Numbered from the stretch's first letter, positions 1 to 10,959 are shown. The stretch: DNA of 64,000 bases from DASUAS01 sp963819475 (GCA_963819475.1 CAWFWE010000002.1:62001-126000), one strand, 5' to 3'. Notes: generated by a model not told the origin, from the sequence alone. Made by a program: numbers and translations.

Positions 1-1
1 G

Positions 2-757
2 AGCCAGGGGTTGGTGAACCCCGAGCGCACGCCGTCGGGGTACCGGAAGTTCTACGCCCACGACCTGGCCCGGCTGCGGTGGATCCTCTACCAGCAGAAG
101 GAGCACTTCCTCCCGCTGAAGGTGATCAAGGAGCGCCTCGACGAGCTGCCGCCGGGGGAGGAGGCGCGCCTCCTCGACCCGACGCCGGCCATCGGCGCGC
201 CGGCGGGCGAGGCGGAGCCCGCACCGGCGGCGGTCGGGGACTCGTCTTCGTCACCGAAGGTCGCCGCCCCGGCGCCGCCCCCGCGCCGGCGCCCGCGCCC
301 GCAGGCGTTCGCACCCACGCTGCCCGCCGACGAGGGTGCGCCCGACGACGACCTGCTCGGTGTGCCCGACGCCGAGGCGCAGTACTCCCGCGCCGAGCTC
401 GTCGCCGCCGCCGGCCTCGTCGACGCGCAGCTGTCGGAGCTGGAGAGCTACGGGCTCGTGGCCCCGTCACGGGAGGTCGACGGCGTCGCCCAGTACGACG
501 ACGACGCGCTCGAGGTGGCCCGCATCGCCGCCGGGTTCTTCCGCCGGGGCATCGAGGCCCGCCACCTCCGCATGTACCGCACCTCGGCCGAGCGGGAGGC
601 GGTGCTGTTCGGGCAGGTCCTGATGCCGTACGTCCGGCAGCGCAATCCCGAGGCCCGGGGCCGCCTGCAGGACGAGCTGGTCGAGCTCGCGACCCTCGGG
701 CGCCGCCTGCGCGCCGCGCTGCTGCGCGACGCGGTGCGCGAGACCCTCGCCGAGTGA
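2..757 (+). CDS. ftsR: MerR-family regulator, FtsR-like (5' end outside window)
   Basis: Reading frame is open from the left edge, so the first part of the winged-helix DNA-binding domain is missing. The first visible residues (SQGLVNPERTPSGYRKF) are the second half of a MerR helix-turn-helix. A Pro/Ala/Arg-rich linker follows (about residues 55-105), then a second helical domain beginning at YSRAELVAAAGL that resembles the C-terminal domain of M. tuberculosis Rv1828 and Corynebacterium FtsR. Those proteins regulate cell division genes including ftsZ. The downstream order (phosphoribosyltransferase inserted, then DUF151, MerR, gcv genes) matches the Rv1828-Rv1832 neighbourhood, which supports the assignment. 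The stop codon overlaps the next start as GTGA, so the two genes are probably translationally coupled. Family membership is sure; the FtsR role is inferred from context. Confidence 0.8.
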   Translation, partial: SQGLVNPERTPSGYRKFYAHDLARLRWILYQQKEHFLPLKVIKERLDELPPGEEARLLDPTPAIGAPAGEAEPAPAAVGDSSSSPKVAAPAPPPRRRPRPQAFAPTLPADEGAPDDDLLGVPDAEAQYSRAELVAAAGLVDAQLSELESYGLVAPSREVDGVAQYDDDALEVARIAAGFFRRGIEARHLRMYRTSAEREAVLFGQVLMPYVRQRNPEARGRLQDELVELATLGRRLRAALLRDAVRETLAE

Positions 758-1377
758 GCGACCCGCGGCCCGTCGGTCCCGACGACCGCCCGGTCCCGGA
801 GACGCTGCTCGACGAGGCGGCAATCCGGGAGTGCGTCGAGCGCCTGGCGGCGGAGATCGCGGCCGATCACCCCGACGGTGTCGTGCTGGTCGGCGTGCTC
901 AAGGGGGCGCTGATCTTCCTGGCCGACCTCGCCCGCGCCCTGCGCGACGTCCACGTGGAGGTCGGCTTCATCGCCATCTCGCGCTACGTGCCCGATTCGG
1001 GCCGGGTCCGGATCCTCTACGACGTCGATGTCGAGCTCGCCGCGCGCGACGTCATCCTGGTCGAGGATCTCGTCGACACCGGCCTGACCCTGGGGTACCT
1101 GGTGGAGCACGTGCGCCGTCAGGATCCGCGCCGGGTGGAGGTCTGCGCGCTGCTCGACCGCCCGGCCCGCCGGATCCTGCCCCTGACCGTGCGTTACGTC
1201 GGGCGCGAGATCCCCGACGTGTTCGTCCTCGGCTACGGGTTGCACCGGGCCGACCTGTACCGGAACGTCCCCCGGGTGGTCGTCGCCGACCGGGAGCTGG
1301 TACGGACACGACCGGACGCCTACGTCCCTGCCCTCTACGGCGCGGACGGGGGAAGGGCCGGGGAGGCCCGGTGCTAG
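754..1377 (+). CDS. Hypoxanthine phosphoribosyltransferase-like protein
   Basis: A 207-residue protein starting at GTG inside the previous gene's stop (GTGA overlap). It has the type I phosphoribosyltransferase fold: the VGVLKGALIFLADL segment of purine phosphoribosyltransferases, and the PRPP-binding loop VILVEDLVDTGLT with the paired acidic residues. The C-terminal half (DVFVLGYGLHRADLYRN) matches hypoxanthine/guanine phosphoribosyltransferases, which have GYGLDYxExYRN there. Two departures are visible: the flexible loop reads GFIAISRY rather than the usual SSYG-type sequence, and the usual GLDY motif is GLHR. These changes could alter base specificity, so salvage of hypoxanthine or guanine is likely but not certain. 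It sits in a regulator cluster rather than beside tilS or ftsH, where hpt is often found. Confidence 0.8.
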   Translation: MSDPRPVGPDDRPVPETLLDEAAIRECVERLAAEIAADHPDGVVLVGVLKGALIFLADLARALRDVHVEVGFIAISRYVPDSGRVRILYDVDVELAARDVILVEDLVDTGLTLGYLVEHVRRQDPRRVEVCALLDRPARRILPLTVRYVGREIPDVFVLGYGLHRADLYRNVPRVVVADRELVRTRPDAYVPALYGADGGRAGEARC

Positions 1378-1407
1378 GGTGACTCCCAGTCCGTACCGGA
1401 GGCGCCC

Positions 1408-1896
1408 GTGATCCCGATGTCTCTTGTCGGAGTCCGAGTCGAGGTTCCGTCGAACCAGCCGATCGTGCTCCTCCGCGAGAACGACGGCCAGCGCTATCTC
1501 CCGATCTTCATCGGGCAGCCCGAGGCCACCGCCATCGTCTACGCGCTCCAGGGCACGGAGACGCCCCGGCCGATGACCCACGACCTCTTCAAGTCGGTCC
1601 TCGACGACCTCGGCACCAAGGTGCTGCAGGTCGTCATCACCGAGCTGCACGACGGCACCTTCTTCGCCGAGATCGAGTTCACCCGCGACGGCGGCAGCTA
1701 CCGGATCTCGTCCCGCCCCTCCGACGCCATCGCCCTGGCCGTCCGCTACGGCGAGCCGGTGCCGATCTTCGCCCACGAGGACGTCCTCGAGGAGGCCGGC
1801 GTGCTCTTCGAGCAGGACGAGGACGAGGAGCAGATCGAGCAGTTCCGGGAGTTCCTCGACCAGGTGCGACCCGAGGACTTCGCCCACGGCGAATAG
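1408..1896 (+). CDS. DUF151 bifunctional nuclease family protein
   Basis: A 162-residue protein with the full DUF151 domain: a start like MSLVGVRVEVPSNQPIVLLRE, the YLPIFIGQPEA segment, and the SDAIALAVRYGEPVPIFA motif typical of the family. An acidic helix rich in Glu and Asp closes the protein (about residues 130-160). Members have been reported to show RNase and DNase activity in plants, and bacterial copies such as Rv1829 sit between two MerR regulators exactly as here. GTG is used as start, preceded by CCGGAGG about 8 nt upstream, a good ribosome binding site. A TAGGGT box at 1374-1379 could serve as its -10 element. The family is certain; its biochemical role in this organism is unknown. 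Confidence 0.9.
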   Translation: MIPMSLVGVRVEVPSNQPIVLLRENDGQRYLPIFIGQPEATAIVYALQGTETPRPMTHDLFKSVLDDLGTKVLQVVITELHDGTFFAEIEFTRDGGSYRISSRPSDAIALAVRYGEPVPIFAHEDVLEEAGVLFEQDEDEEQIEQFREFLDQVRPEDFAHGE

Positions 1897-1931
1897 CGCC
1901 GTCCCGGGTGGAGACGCCCCGGGCGAGTGCG

Positions 1932-1960
1932 TTGACGGCGCGCGCTCCAGGCACTAGCCT
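1932..1960 (+). promoter_or_regulatory. Sigma-70-type promoter before second merR
   Basis: TTGACG at 1932-1937 and TAGCCT at 1955-1960 are separated by exactly 17 nt, close to the housekeeping consensus of actinobacteria. It would start transcription about 60 nt upstream of the merR start at 2027. This is one of the few places in the window with a recognisable -35 box. Confidence 0.65.
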
Positions 1961-2026
1961 CACATTCCCGTAACTACGACCCTGTACTTCAGCATGACCC
2001 GGGGTCGACGTGAGATCGAGGGTGGA

Positions 2027-2527
2027 ATGGCTGCACCGAGAACGCGTACCGAGCAGCCGATGCTCGACGGCATGGCACCCACGCCGAGGGAGCTGGGATT
2101 CCGGGGGCCACAGGTGTGCAGCATCGTCGGGATCACGTACCGCCAGCTCGACTACTGGGCGCGTACCGACCTCGTCCGGCCGTCGATCGCCGACGCCAAG
2201 GGCAGCGGGACACAGCGCACGTACTCGTTCTCGGACCTCGTGCGGCTCAAGGTCGTGAAGAGCCTGCTCGACGCGGGCGTGAAGCTGCAGACCGCGCGCA
2301 AGGCGATCGACTACCTGCGCGAGGACCTCGGCGACGACTGGGCCACCGCCAACCTCGTGCTCGACGGCACCAACTCGGTGCTGGCGCGCACCGACGACGC
2401 GCTCATCGACCTCGTACGCCGCGGGCAAGGCGTGCTCAACATCGTGCCGTTGGGTCACGTGATGGAGGAGCTCGACGCCGGTGTGCGCGAGCACGTGACC
2501 GATCAGCGCGCCGCCCAGGGAGGCTGA
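2027..2527 (+). CDS. MerR-family transcriptional regulator (Rv1830-like)
   Basis: A 166-residue regulator. The ATG at 2027 is preferred over the ATG 33 nt upstream because a GAGGGTGGA purine run precedes it and the extra residues are not MerR-like. The N-terminal winged helix-turn-helix reads GPQVCSIVGITYRQLDYWARTDLVRPS, followed by the wing (GTQRTYSFSDLVRLKVVKSL) and a dimerisation helix (LLDAGVKLQTARKAIDYL). The C-terminal part has no metal-binding Cys pair, so it is not a classical metal sensor. Its position after DUF151 and before the glycine cleavage genes matches M. tuberculosis Rv1830. A promoter with both boxes lies just upstream, so it probably starts its own transcript. Confidence 0.88.
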   Translation: MAAPRTRTEQPMLDGMAPTPRELGFRGPQVCSIVGITYRQLDYWARTDLVRPSIADAKGSGTQRTYSFSDLVRLKVVKSLLDAGVKLQTARKAIDYLREDLGDDWATANLVLDGTNSVLARTDDALIDLVRRGQGVLNIVPLGHVMEELDAGVREHVTDQRAAQGG

Positions 2528-2555
2528 CATCTCGGAGCCGCTGCCCCACGAGCAG

Positions 2556-2960
2556 GTGCCGTTCGCACACAATTCCGAACGACAGTTCGCGAAGCTGCTC
2601 GACTTCTACGCGATCAACTGGGAGTACGAGCCGCGCACGTTCGTGCTGCAGCGCGACCACGACGGCAACCCCGAGCAGGCGTTCACCCCCGACTTCTACC
2701 TCCCGGCGTACGACCTCTACATCGAGATCACCACGCTGAACCAGAGGCTGGTCACGAAGAAGAACCGCAAGGCACGGCGGTTGGTCGAGCTCTATCCCGA
2801 CGTGCAGATCAAGGTGCTCTACCAGCGCGACTACCTGCAGCTGCTGGTGAAGTACGGGCTCGAGCCGCCGTCGCAGCTGGTGGGCGCGCCGGGGGAGGCG
2901 AAGCCCCTCGACCTGTTCCCGGAACCACGCCGGGGCGGGCCGGCTGCCGAGTCCGCGTGA
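2556..2960 (+). CDS. PD-(D/E)XK nuclease-like hypothetical protein
   Basis: About 134 residues from the GTG at 2556. It shows the outline of a small PD-(D/E)XK fold: an early acidic helix (NSERQFAKLLDFY), a FTPDFYLP strand carrying the catalytic-type Asp, then IEITT, and a basic stretch KKNRKARRL. The usual E-x-K is E-x-T here, so nuclease activity is doubtful. The start is uncertain. A strong AGGGAGG ribosome binding site at 2517-2523 lies 5 nt before ATC at 2529, in frame, and reading from there gives a natural-looking (M)SEPLPHEQVPF start; the annotated GTG has only a weak GAGCAG before it. It lies between merR and gcvT in what looks like one operon. Function unknown. Confidence 0.65.
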   Translation: MPFAHNSERQFAKLLDFYAINWEYEPRTFVLQRDHDGNPEQAFTPDFYLPAYDLYIEITTLNQRLVTKKNRKARRLVELYPDVQIKVLYQRDYLQLLVKYGLEPPSQLVGAPGEAKPLDLFPEPRRGGPAAESA

Positions 2961-2967
2961 AGGCCGC

Positions 2968-4067
2968 GTGAGCGAGAGCCACGGCGCGCTGCACCACTCG
3001 GTGCTCGACGCCGAGCACCGCGAGCTCGGCGCGCGGCATGGCGCCGTTCGGCGGATGGGAGATGCCCGTCCAGTACACCGGGGTGCTGGAGGAGCACCGC
3101 GCGTGCCGCGAGCACGCAGTGGTGTTCGACGTGTCGCACCTCGGCTCGGTGCGCGTGTACGGCGCCGGCGCCTTCGCCGCGCTCCAGTGGGCGTTCACCA
3201 ACGACCTCGACCGCATCGCCCCCGGTCGCGCGCGAGTACACGCACCTGCTCGACCCCGACGACGCCCACGTGGTCGACGACATCATCGTCTGGTGGACTG
3301 CGCCCGGTGACTTCCTGGTGATGCCGAACGCGTCGAACACCCAACCGCTCGTCGAGGCGCTCGGCGAGGCGGCCGTCTTCCACGGTGGGGGAGAGTGCGA
3401 GATCGACGACATGACCGCCACGCGCGCGGTGTTAGCGGTCCAGGGTCCCGAGGCGCGCGAGCGCCTGGCCCGGATCGCGCCCGACCACGCCGGGGTGGCG
3501 CGGTTCGCGGTGGAGCCGCTCGAGTTCGGCGGCGAAACCGGGTGGATCGCGGGCACCGGCTACACCGGCGAGGACGGCGTCGAGCTGCACGTGCCCGCAG
3601 GCGCCGCGGCCCGGTGGTGGCAGCTCCTGCTCGACGCCGGCATCACGCCGGCGGGGCTGGGCGCGCGCGACACGCTGCGCCTCGAAGCGGGGCTGCCGCT
3701 GCACGGGCACGAGCTGGGTCCGGGGATCACCCCGCTGCAGGCCGGCCTCGCCTGGGTGGTGCGCTTCGACAAGGGCGACTTCCGCGGGCGCGCCCCGCTC
3801 GAGGCCGAGCACGACCGCGGCGTCACCCGCCGGCTGCGCGGCCTGAGCGTCGAGGGGCGCCAGATCCCGCGGGAGGGCTACCCGGTGGCGCGCGACGGCG
3901 AGATCGTCGGCGTGGTCACCAGCGGGAACTTCTCGCCCACGTTGGGGCACGCCATCGCCCTCGCCTTCCTGCCCCCCGACACGGTCGAGGGCGACGCGGT
4001 GACCGTCGACGTGCGCGGCCGCGCGGTTCCCGCCATCGTCACGAAGCTCCCGTTCGTCCGCCGGTAG
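2968..4067 (+). pseudogene. gcvT: gcvT aminomethyltransferase, two single-base frameshifts
   Basis: Glycine cleavage T-protein, which takes the methylamine group from the H-protein lipoyl arm and passes the one-carbon unit to tetrahydrofolate. Three consecutive reading frames are needed to recover the about 365-residue family protein. Frame 1 (from GTG 2968) gives LHHSVLDAEHRELGAR; frame 2 (from about 3038) gives MAPFGGWEMPVQYTGVLEEH to NDLDRIAPGR; frame 3 (from about 3232) gives EYTHLLDPDDAHVVDDIIVW through the folate-binding and C-terminal barrel domains (GLGARDTLRLEAGLPLHG) to the stop. Each junction fits one extra base, one at 3037 and one within the CGCGCGCG run near 3228. All conserved motifs remain on both sides, so sequencing error is more likely than decay, but as written the gene is broken. 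Confidence 0.88.
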
Positions 4068-4070
4068 CCT
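4065..4070 (+). promoter_or_regulatory. Putative -10 box of a leaderless gcvP transcript
   Basis: TAGCCT overlaps the gcvT stop codon and lies 7 nt before a GTG at 4078. The same spacing of TAGCCT or TAACCT to a start codon is seen at fbiC, the glycosyltransferase and the DUF2007 gene, which suggests a leaderless start. No -35 box is evident. Confidence 0.4.
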
Positions 4071-4077
4071 CGGCGTC

Positions 4078-4245
4078 GTGAGCGTGAGCGAGCCGGGTAT
4101 CCCGGCGAGTAGCGAACGACCAATGGTGGCGTCGTGAGCGTGAGCGAGCCGGGTACCCCGGCGAGTAGCGAACGACCAATGGTGGCGTCGTGAGCGTGAG
4201 CGAGCCGGGTATCCCGGCGAGTAGCGAACGACCAATGGTGACGGC
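4078..4245 (+). repeat. Three tandem 56-nt coupling mini-cistron repeats before gcvP
   Basis: Units start at GTG 4078, 4134 and 4190, and the gcvP GTG at 4246 falls exactly on the next period. Each unit encodes VSVSEPGIPASSERPMVAS or a near-copy, then a TGA that overlaps the next GTG as GTGA. The unit length is one less than a multiple of three, which preserves that overlap. Every unit carries the inverted repeat GCCGGG-TAT-CCCGGC (TAC in unit 2). Units 1 and 2 differ at a single base and unit 3 differs only near its end, so the array expanded recently. A related single copy lies at 14929-14984. Confidence 0.9.
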
Positions 4246-7058
<2,813 letters not shown>

Positions 7059-7061
7059 CCC

Positions 7062-7961
7062 ATGGCCCGCCCGCAGCCCGGCATCTTCGCCCAGGGCACC
7101 CGCTCGCACTACCACCTCGAGCTCGACCTCCGGCCCGGCGCCACCGACGATGCGATCGTCGAGGCGCTGCACGGGCTGCGCGAGCCGCCGGTCACCGCCG
7201 GCGGGTCGAACATCGTGGTCGGCTTCGGCGCCGACCTCTGGCGCCGGCTGCAGCCCGACGACGCGCCCGCGGAGCTGGCCCCGTTCGCGGCGATCGAGGG
7301 CGACGGCCGCGGGGCACCGGCGACGCAGCACGACCTCTGGGTGTGGACCCACGGGACCGGCGAGGACGTCGAGCTCGACGTGGCGCGGGCCGTCGCCGCG
7401 TGCCTGGCGCCGGTGGCGACCCTCGCCGCCGAGCAACCGTGCTTCGTCTACCGCGACAGCCGCGACCTCACCGGCTTCATCGACGGCACCGAGAACCCGC
7501 CGGTGGAGCAGGCGTTCGAGGTCGCGCTCGTCCCCGACGGCGAGCCCGGTGCCAGCGGTGCGTTCGTCCTGGCCCAGAAGTGGGTGCACGACCTCGACTG
7601 CTTCCACGCCCGGACGCGCGAGGAACAGGAGGACACCATCGGGCGGACCAAGCCCGACAGCGTGGAGCTCGACGACAAGCCGCCGACCGCGCACATCGCG
7701 CGCGTCGTCATCGAGGAGGACGGCGAGGAGCTCGAGCTGTACCGCCGCAGCACGCCGTACGGGCGGGTGGGGGAGCTCGGCCTCTACTTCCTGGCCTTCA
7801 GCGCCGACCCGTCGCGCTTCACCAAGATGTTGCACCGGATGTTCGGGGTGGACGGCGACGGCCTGCACGACCACCTGACCGACTTCACCCGGCCGGTGAG
7901 CGGCGCGTTCTACTTCGCACCCTCCCTCGACGCGCTCGACGGCATCCTCCCGTCCGACTGA
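7062..7961 (+). CDS. Dyp-type heme peroxidase
   Basis: A 299-residue dye-decolourising peroxidase of the cytoplasmic YfeX-like type. It has the distal-pocket motif GFIDGTENP (about residues 139-147) with its catalytic Asp, and the proximal heme region around TAHIARVVIEEDGEE. The conserved R-x-S-T-P-Y-G-R segment and the C-terminal SGAFYFAPS are also typical. There is no signal peptide and no Tat motif, so it acts in the cytoplasm or is carried as cargo; no encapsulin gene is nearby. It starts 3 nt after the gcvP stop and probably shares its transcript. Substrate unknown. Confidence 0.9.
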   Translation: MARPQPGIFAQGTRSHYHLELDLRPGATDDAIVEALHGLREPPVTAGGSNIVVGFGADLWRRLQPDDAPAELAPFAAIEGDGRGAPATQHDLWVWTHGTGEDVELDVARAVAACLAPVATLAAEQPCFVYRDSRDLTGFIDGTENPPVEQAFEVALVPDGEPGASGAFVLAQKWVHDLDCFHARTREEQEDTIGRTKPDSVELDDKPPTAHIARVVIEEDGEELELYRRSTPYGRVGELGLYFLAFSADPSRFTKMLHRMFGVDGDGLHDHLTDFTRPVSGAFYFAPSLDALDGILPSD

Positions 7962-7974
7962 CCGCGAGAGCAGA

Positions 7975-9303
7975 TCAGCCGATGAGGTCGGCTTTGATCT
8001 TCACCCGGTTCGACCGCGTGCAGTCGAAGGTTCCCGCCTTCTTCGGGAAGATGCGCACGAACTTCTTGTCCTTGTACTGCTCGAGCAGGAAGCAGGAGCT
8101 GGGGATCTTCTGGCCGATGTTCACCGTGGCGATCATGCCCCCGGCGTCGAAGTCGCTGAGTCCCTTCAGCGACTCGAGGACGTTGGCTCGGGTGAGGCCG
8201 TTCACGCCCTTGCTCTTCACGGTGGCGTTCACCGCGTCCGCGAACTCGAGCGTGGACGTCCAGCCGAACACCGAGAAGCCGTTCGCCTTCGTCGTGCCGA
8301 CGTACTTCAGGAAGTTCGCGAGCGTCGGGTTGGTCGACTTCTCCTCGAAGGGCAGGTAGCTCATCGTCATGTACGTGTTGTCCATCACGTCGGCGTGCTC
8401 GGCGATCTGCTTGTCGTAACAGGTCGTGCACTCCCAGACGAAGTTGGGATCGGTGAGCCCTTGCAGCTGCGCCTCGCTCCGCAGCTCCACCGCGTTGCTG
8501 AGGGCCATGGTCGTCAGCGAGTAGTTCGCACCGCTGTTCTTCATCTCGTTCACGACCGGCGTGTACGCGCTCTGCGGGTCGCGGCCCGAGAGCGTGACCT
8601 TCTGGTCGGCCTTGATCCCCGCGTTGATTGCGGTGTCGATGATCGCGGTCGCGCCCCGCAGCGCGTCCTTGGTGTCGTTCCCGGCGAGCATCGCGCCGTG
8701 GAGGTCGTGCTCGTGCTCGAGCAGGTGCTTCGCGTCGCCCTGGTTGCCGTAGTACGCCTGCGGGTGCTCGTCCTTGGTGCTGCAGATCAACTGGGGTGGG
8801 TTCACCGGGAACGTCACCGGTGAGCACGACTCGGGGACGCCGGTGACGATGGCCGCGACGTCGGGGAGTCCGGTCGCCGCTCCCGCCTGGTCCTTGCAGC
8901 TCACCATGTCGTCGACGGTGGGGAGGAAGAGCGCCGACGTCCCGACCATCGCGAAGTCGTCCTGGCACGCCGTGATCACACCGTTGCGCGCCTCGTTGGA
9001 GTTGAGCTTCGAGTCGATGAAGTCGACGACGACCTTGCGGCCGGCCAGCCCGCCGCCACCCGCCTTGCTGTTGAGGTACTTGGCACCGGCGCGCACGCCG
9101 TCGACGATGCCCTGGAAGAGCCCGGGCACGAACGGGTTGTCGACGTCGGCTTCGACTGCGATGTGGATCTCGGTCGGCGTCACGCCGATCTCAGTCGCCT
9201 GGGCCTTCTCGCCGCTCGACTGCGCGCTCGCCGGCACGACGCAGAGGGCGACGAGCGCGGCCGCCGCCACGAGTGCGGTGAGGACCTTGTACGGCGTGGT
9301 CAT
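7975..9303 (-). CDS. Branched-chain amino acid-type ABC substrate-binding protein
   Basis: A 442-residue secreted binding protein of the periplasmic-binding type I (LivJ-like) family. A signal peptide is evident: KVLTALVAAAALVALCVVPASA followed by a polar QSSGEK. The mature part has the family's two-lobed architecture (GLAGRKVVVDFIDSKLNSNE, then AMVGTSALFLPTVDD) and several Cys likely to form disulfides. GAGGGGACACC before ATG 9303 is a good ribosome binding site. The start overlaps the esterase stop as ATGA, so the two are coupled. No permease or ATPase genes are nearby, so this is an orphan receptor. Ligands in such settings are often aromatic or acyl compounds, which would fit the surrounding catabolic genes, but this is a guess. 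Confidence 0.88.
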   Translation of the reverse strand: MTTPYKVLTALVAAAALVALCVVPASAQSSGEKAQATEIGVTPTEIHIAVEADVDNPFVPGLFQGIVDGVRAGAKYLNSKAGGGGLAGRKVVVDFIDSKLNSNEARNGVITACQDDFAMVGTSALFLPTVDDMVSCKDQAGAATGLPDVAAIVTGVPESCSPVTFPVNPPQLICSTKDEHPQAYYGNQGDAKHLLEHEHDLHGAMLAGNDTKDALRGATAIIDTAINAGIKADQKVTLSGRDPQSAYTPVVNEMKNSGANYSLTTMALSNAVELRSEAQLQGLTDPNFVWECTTCYDKQIAEHADVMDNTYMTMSYLPFEEKSTNPTLANFLKYVGTTKANGFSVFGWTSTLEFADAVNATVKSKGVNGLTRANVLESLKGLSDFDAGGMIATVNIGQKIPSSCFLLEQYKDKKFVRIFPKKAGTFDCTRSNRVKIKADLIG

Positions 9304-10226
9304 GGTGTCCCCTCGGAACGAGTGACGGATTGGAGCCAGCGGACCTGTTCGTCGAGCGCCCGCTGTGAGATCGCGGTCGGGAACAGGTCGAAACCGTGGA
9401 AGGCACCGGCGAACTGGTGGAGCTCGACGCTCACGCCCGCTTCGAGCAGTCGCGCCGCGTAGCGCAGACCGTCGTCGCGCAGGGGATCGAGCTCGGCGGT
9501 CATGACATAGGTGGGTGGAAGCCCGGCGAGGTCGACCGCCCGTCCCGGTGCCGCGTACTCCGAGGCATCGCTGTGGTCGGGGCCGAGGTAGTGGTCCCAG
9601 CAGCGGGCGACGTCGGAACCGTCGATCATGGGCGTGCCCACGAAGCCCACCGACGCGGTCTGCATCCGGTCGTCGAGCGTCGGGTAGACGAGGCACTGGA
9701 ACGCCACGGTCGGTCCGCCGCGATCGCGGGCGACGAGCGCGGTGGCCGCGGCGAGGTTGCCGCCGGAGCTCGCCCCGGCCACGCCGATGCGGCTCGGGTC
9801 GACGCCGAGCTCGGGCGCCGAGGACGCGGTCCAGCAGAGCGCCGCGTAGCAGTCGTCGAGCGCGGCGGGGTAGCGGTGCTCGGGCGCGAGGCGGTATTCG
9901 ACCGACACGACCACGCAGCCCGCGTCGTGGGCCAGGCGGACGCAGCGGATGTCCTCGGTGTCGAGATCGCCGGCGATGAAACCGCCGCCGTGCACGTAGA
10001 CCACGGCGGGGTGCGGCGCGTCGCCGGCGGGCCGGTACACGCGGACTCGCACGGGATCGGCGCCAAGGGGGCCGGCCGCCCGCTCCTCGGTGATGTCCAG
10101 GGCCTCGCGACCCGGCACCGGCGGCCGGTCGGCCGAGTAGGCCCGGGCTCGAGCCCGGGCGTCGCCGGCGCCACCGGGCTCGAACACCGGGAGCTGGGCG
10201 ACCACTGCCGCGAGCTCGGGATCCAC
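9300..10226 (-). CDS. Alpha/beta hydrolase (HSL-type esterase)
   Basis: A 308-residue esterase of the hormone-sensitive lipase group. The oxyanion-hole motif YVHGGGFIAGD and the nucleophile motif GASSGGN are both present, with the acid at ELDPLRDDG and the catalytic His at AGAFHGF. The GTG at 10226 (VDPELAAVVAQLP) is chosen because upstream in-frame sequence would run through the divergent promoter region of the TetR gene. It overlaps the downstream binding-protein gene by 4 nt. A TetR regulator is transcribed divergently 85 nt away and is the probable controller. It likely hydrolyses a short- or medium-chain ester. Confidence 0.88.
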   Translation of the reverse strand: MDPELAAVVAQLPVFEPGGAGDARARARAYSADRPPVPGREALDITEERAAGPLGADPVRVRVYRPAGDAPHPAVVYVHGGGFIAGDLDTEDIRCVRLAHDAGCVVVSVEYRLAPEHRYPAALDDCYAALCWTASSAPELGVDPSRIGVAGASSGGNLAAATALVARDRGGPTVAFQCLVYPTLDDRMQTASVGFVGTPMIDGSDVARCWDHYLGPDHSDASEYAAPGRAVDLAGLPPTYVMTAELDPLRDDGLRYAARLLEAGVSVELHQFAGAFHGFDLFPTAISQRALDEQVRWLQSVTRSEGTP

Positions 10227-10311
10227 GACGCGGGAACCTATCGAGTCTCGGGCAAGATCGCAACTCCGTTTCGATTCGCTACCTCGTTCCGATCCGATAC
10301 CGTGGAGTGGC

Positions 10312-10959
10312 GTGACCACGACCGAGGCACCCGACGGCGGCCGGCTCCGGCGGTCGCAGGCGGCGCGGCGCGACCGCGTGATCGCGGCCGTCCTGGCGCT
10401 CGCGGCCGAGGGGGGCTACGACGCCATCCAGGTGCGGGCGATCGCCGACCGCACCGGGATCTCGAGCGACACGATCTACCGGTACTTCGGATCCCGTGAC
10501 CGGCTCATCGCCGAGGCGGTGGGGCAGTGGAGCGACCGCGAGTTCTACGAGCCCGCACCCACGTGGCTCGACGGCGAGACGGCGGCCGAGCAGCTCCTGG
10601 CCTACTACCGCCAGGTGTGGGCGGTCTGGGAGGCCAACCCCCGCATGCTCGAGACCTACGTGCGGGCCGCCCGGGTCGAGGGCGACGTGCCCGGCGGGAT
10701 CGCCGCCACCGGCGTCAGCAGCCTGGTGCCGGTGACGGAGTACGCGCTGCGGGACGTCGAGCCGGCATACCGGGACGACGCCCTGATGGCCGTCGAGCAC
10801 TTCACGCACTCGGCCATGACCTACGTCGTGCGCGGCCAGCTGTCGGTCGACGACGTGTACCCGCGCCTGGAGCGCCTCGTACGGCGCCTGGCGCAGCACC
10901 CGGCCATGGCCGACCACCGACCGAGGTCGTGGGCCTGGGTGCCCGGAGCACCGGGGTAG
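10312..10959 (+). CDS. TetR-family transcriptional regulator
   Basis: A 215-residue regulator starting at GTG. The N-terminal helix-turn-helix (RDRVIAAVLALAAEGGYDAIQVRAIADRTGIS followed by DTIYRYFGSRDRLIAEA, described here as two parts) is canonical for TetR. The C-terminal ligand domain is similar in size to KstR-like regulators of lipid and steroid catabolism. It is divergent from the esterase/binding-protein pair, and the 85-nt space between them probably holds both promoters and an operator. GATACC at 10296-10301 may be its -10 box. Effector unknown. Confidence 0.85.
   Translation: MTTTEAPDGGRLRRSQAARRDRVIAAVLALAAEGGYDAIQVRAIADRTGISSDTIYRYFGSRDRLIAEAVGQWSDREFYEPAPTWLDGETAAEQLLAYYRQVWAVWEANPRMLETYVRAARVEGDVPGGIAATGVSSLVPVTEYALRDVEPAYRDDALMAVEHFTHSAMTYVVRGQLSVDDVYPRLERLVRRLAQHPAMADHRPRSWAWVPGAPG

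Noticed and set aside
2528..2967. Glycine riboswitch before gcvT
   Set aside because: gcvT follows the PD-(D/E)XK-like gene by 7 nt, leaving no room for an aptamer, and no glycine aptamer core is seen upstream.
3030..3240. Programmed frameshifting in gcvT
   Set aside because: Two separate +1 events would be needed and no slippery sequence, stop codon or stimulatory structure is present; single-base insertions explain both.
7062..7961. Encapsulin cargo system for the Dyp peroxidase
   Set aside because: No encapsulin shell gene in the neighbourhood and no obvious C-terminal cargo-loading peptide.
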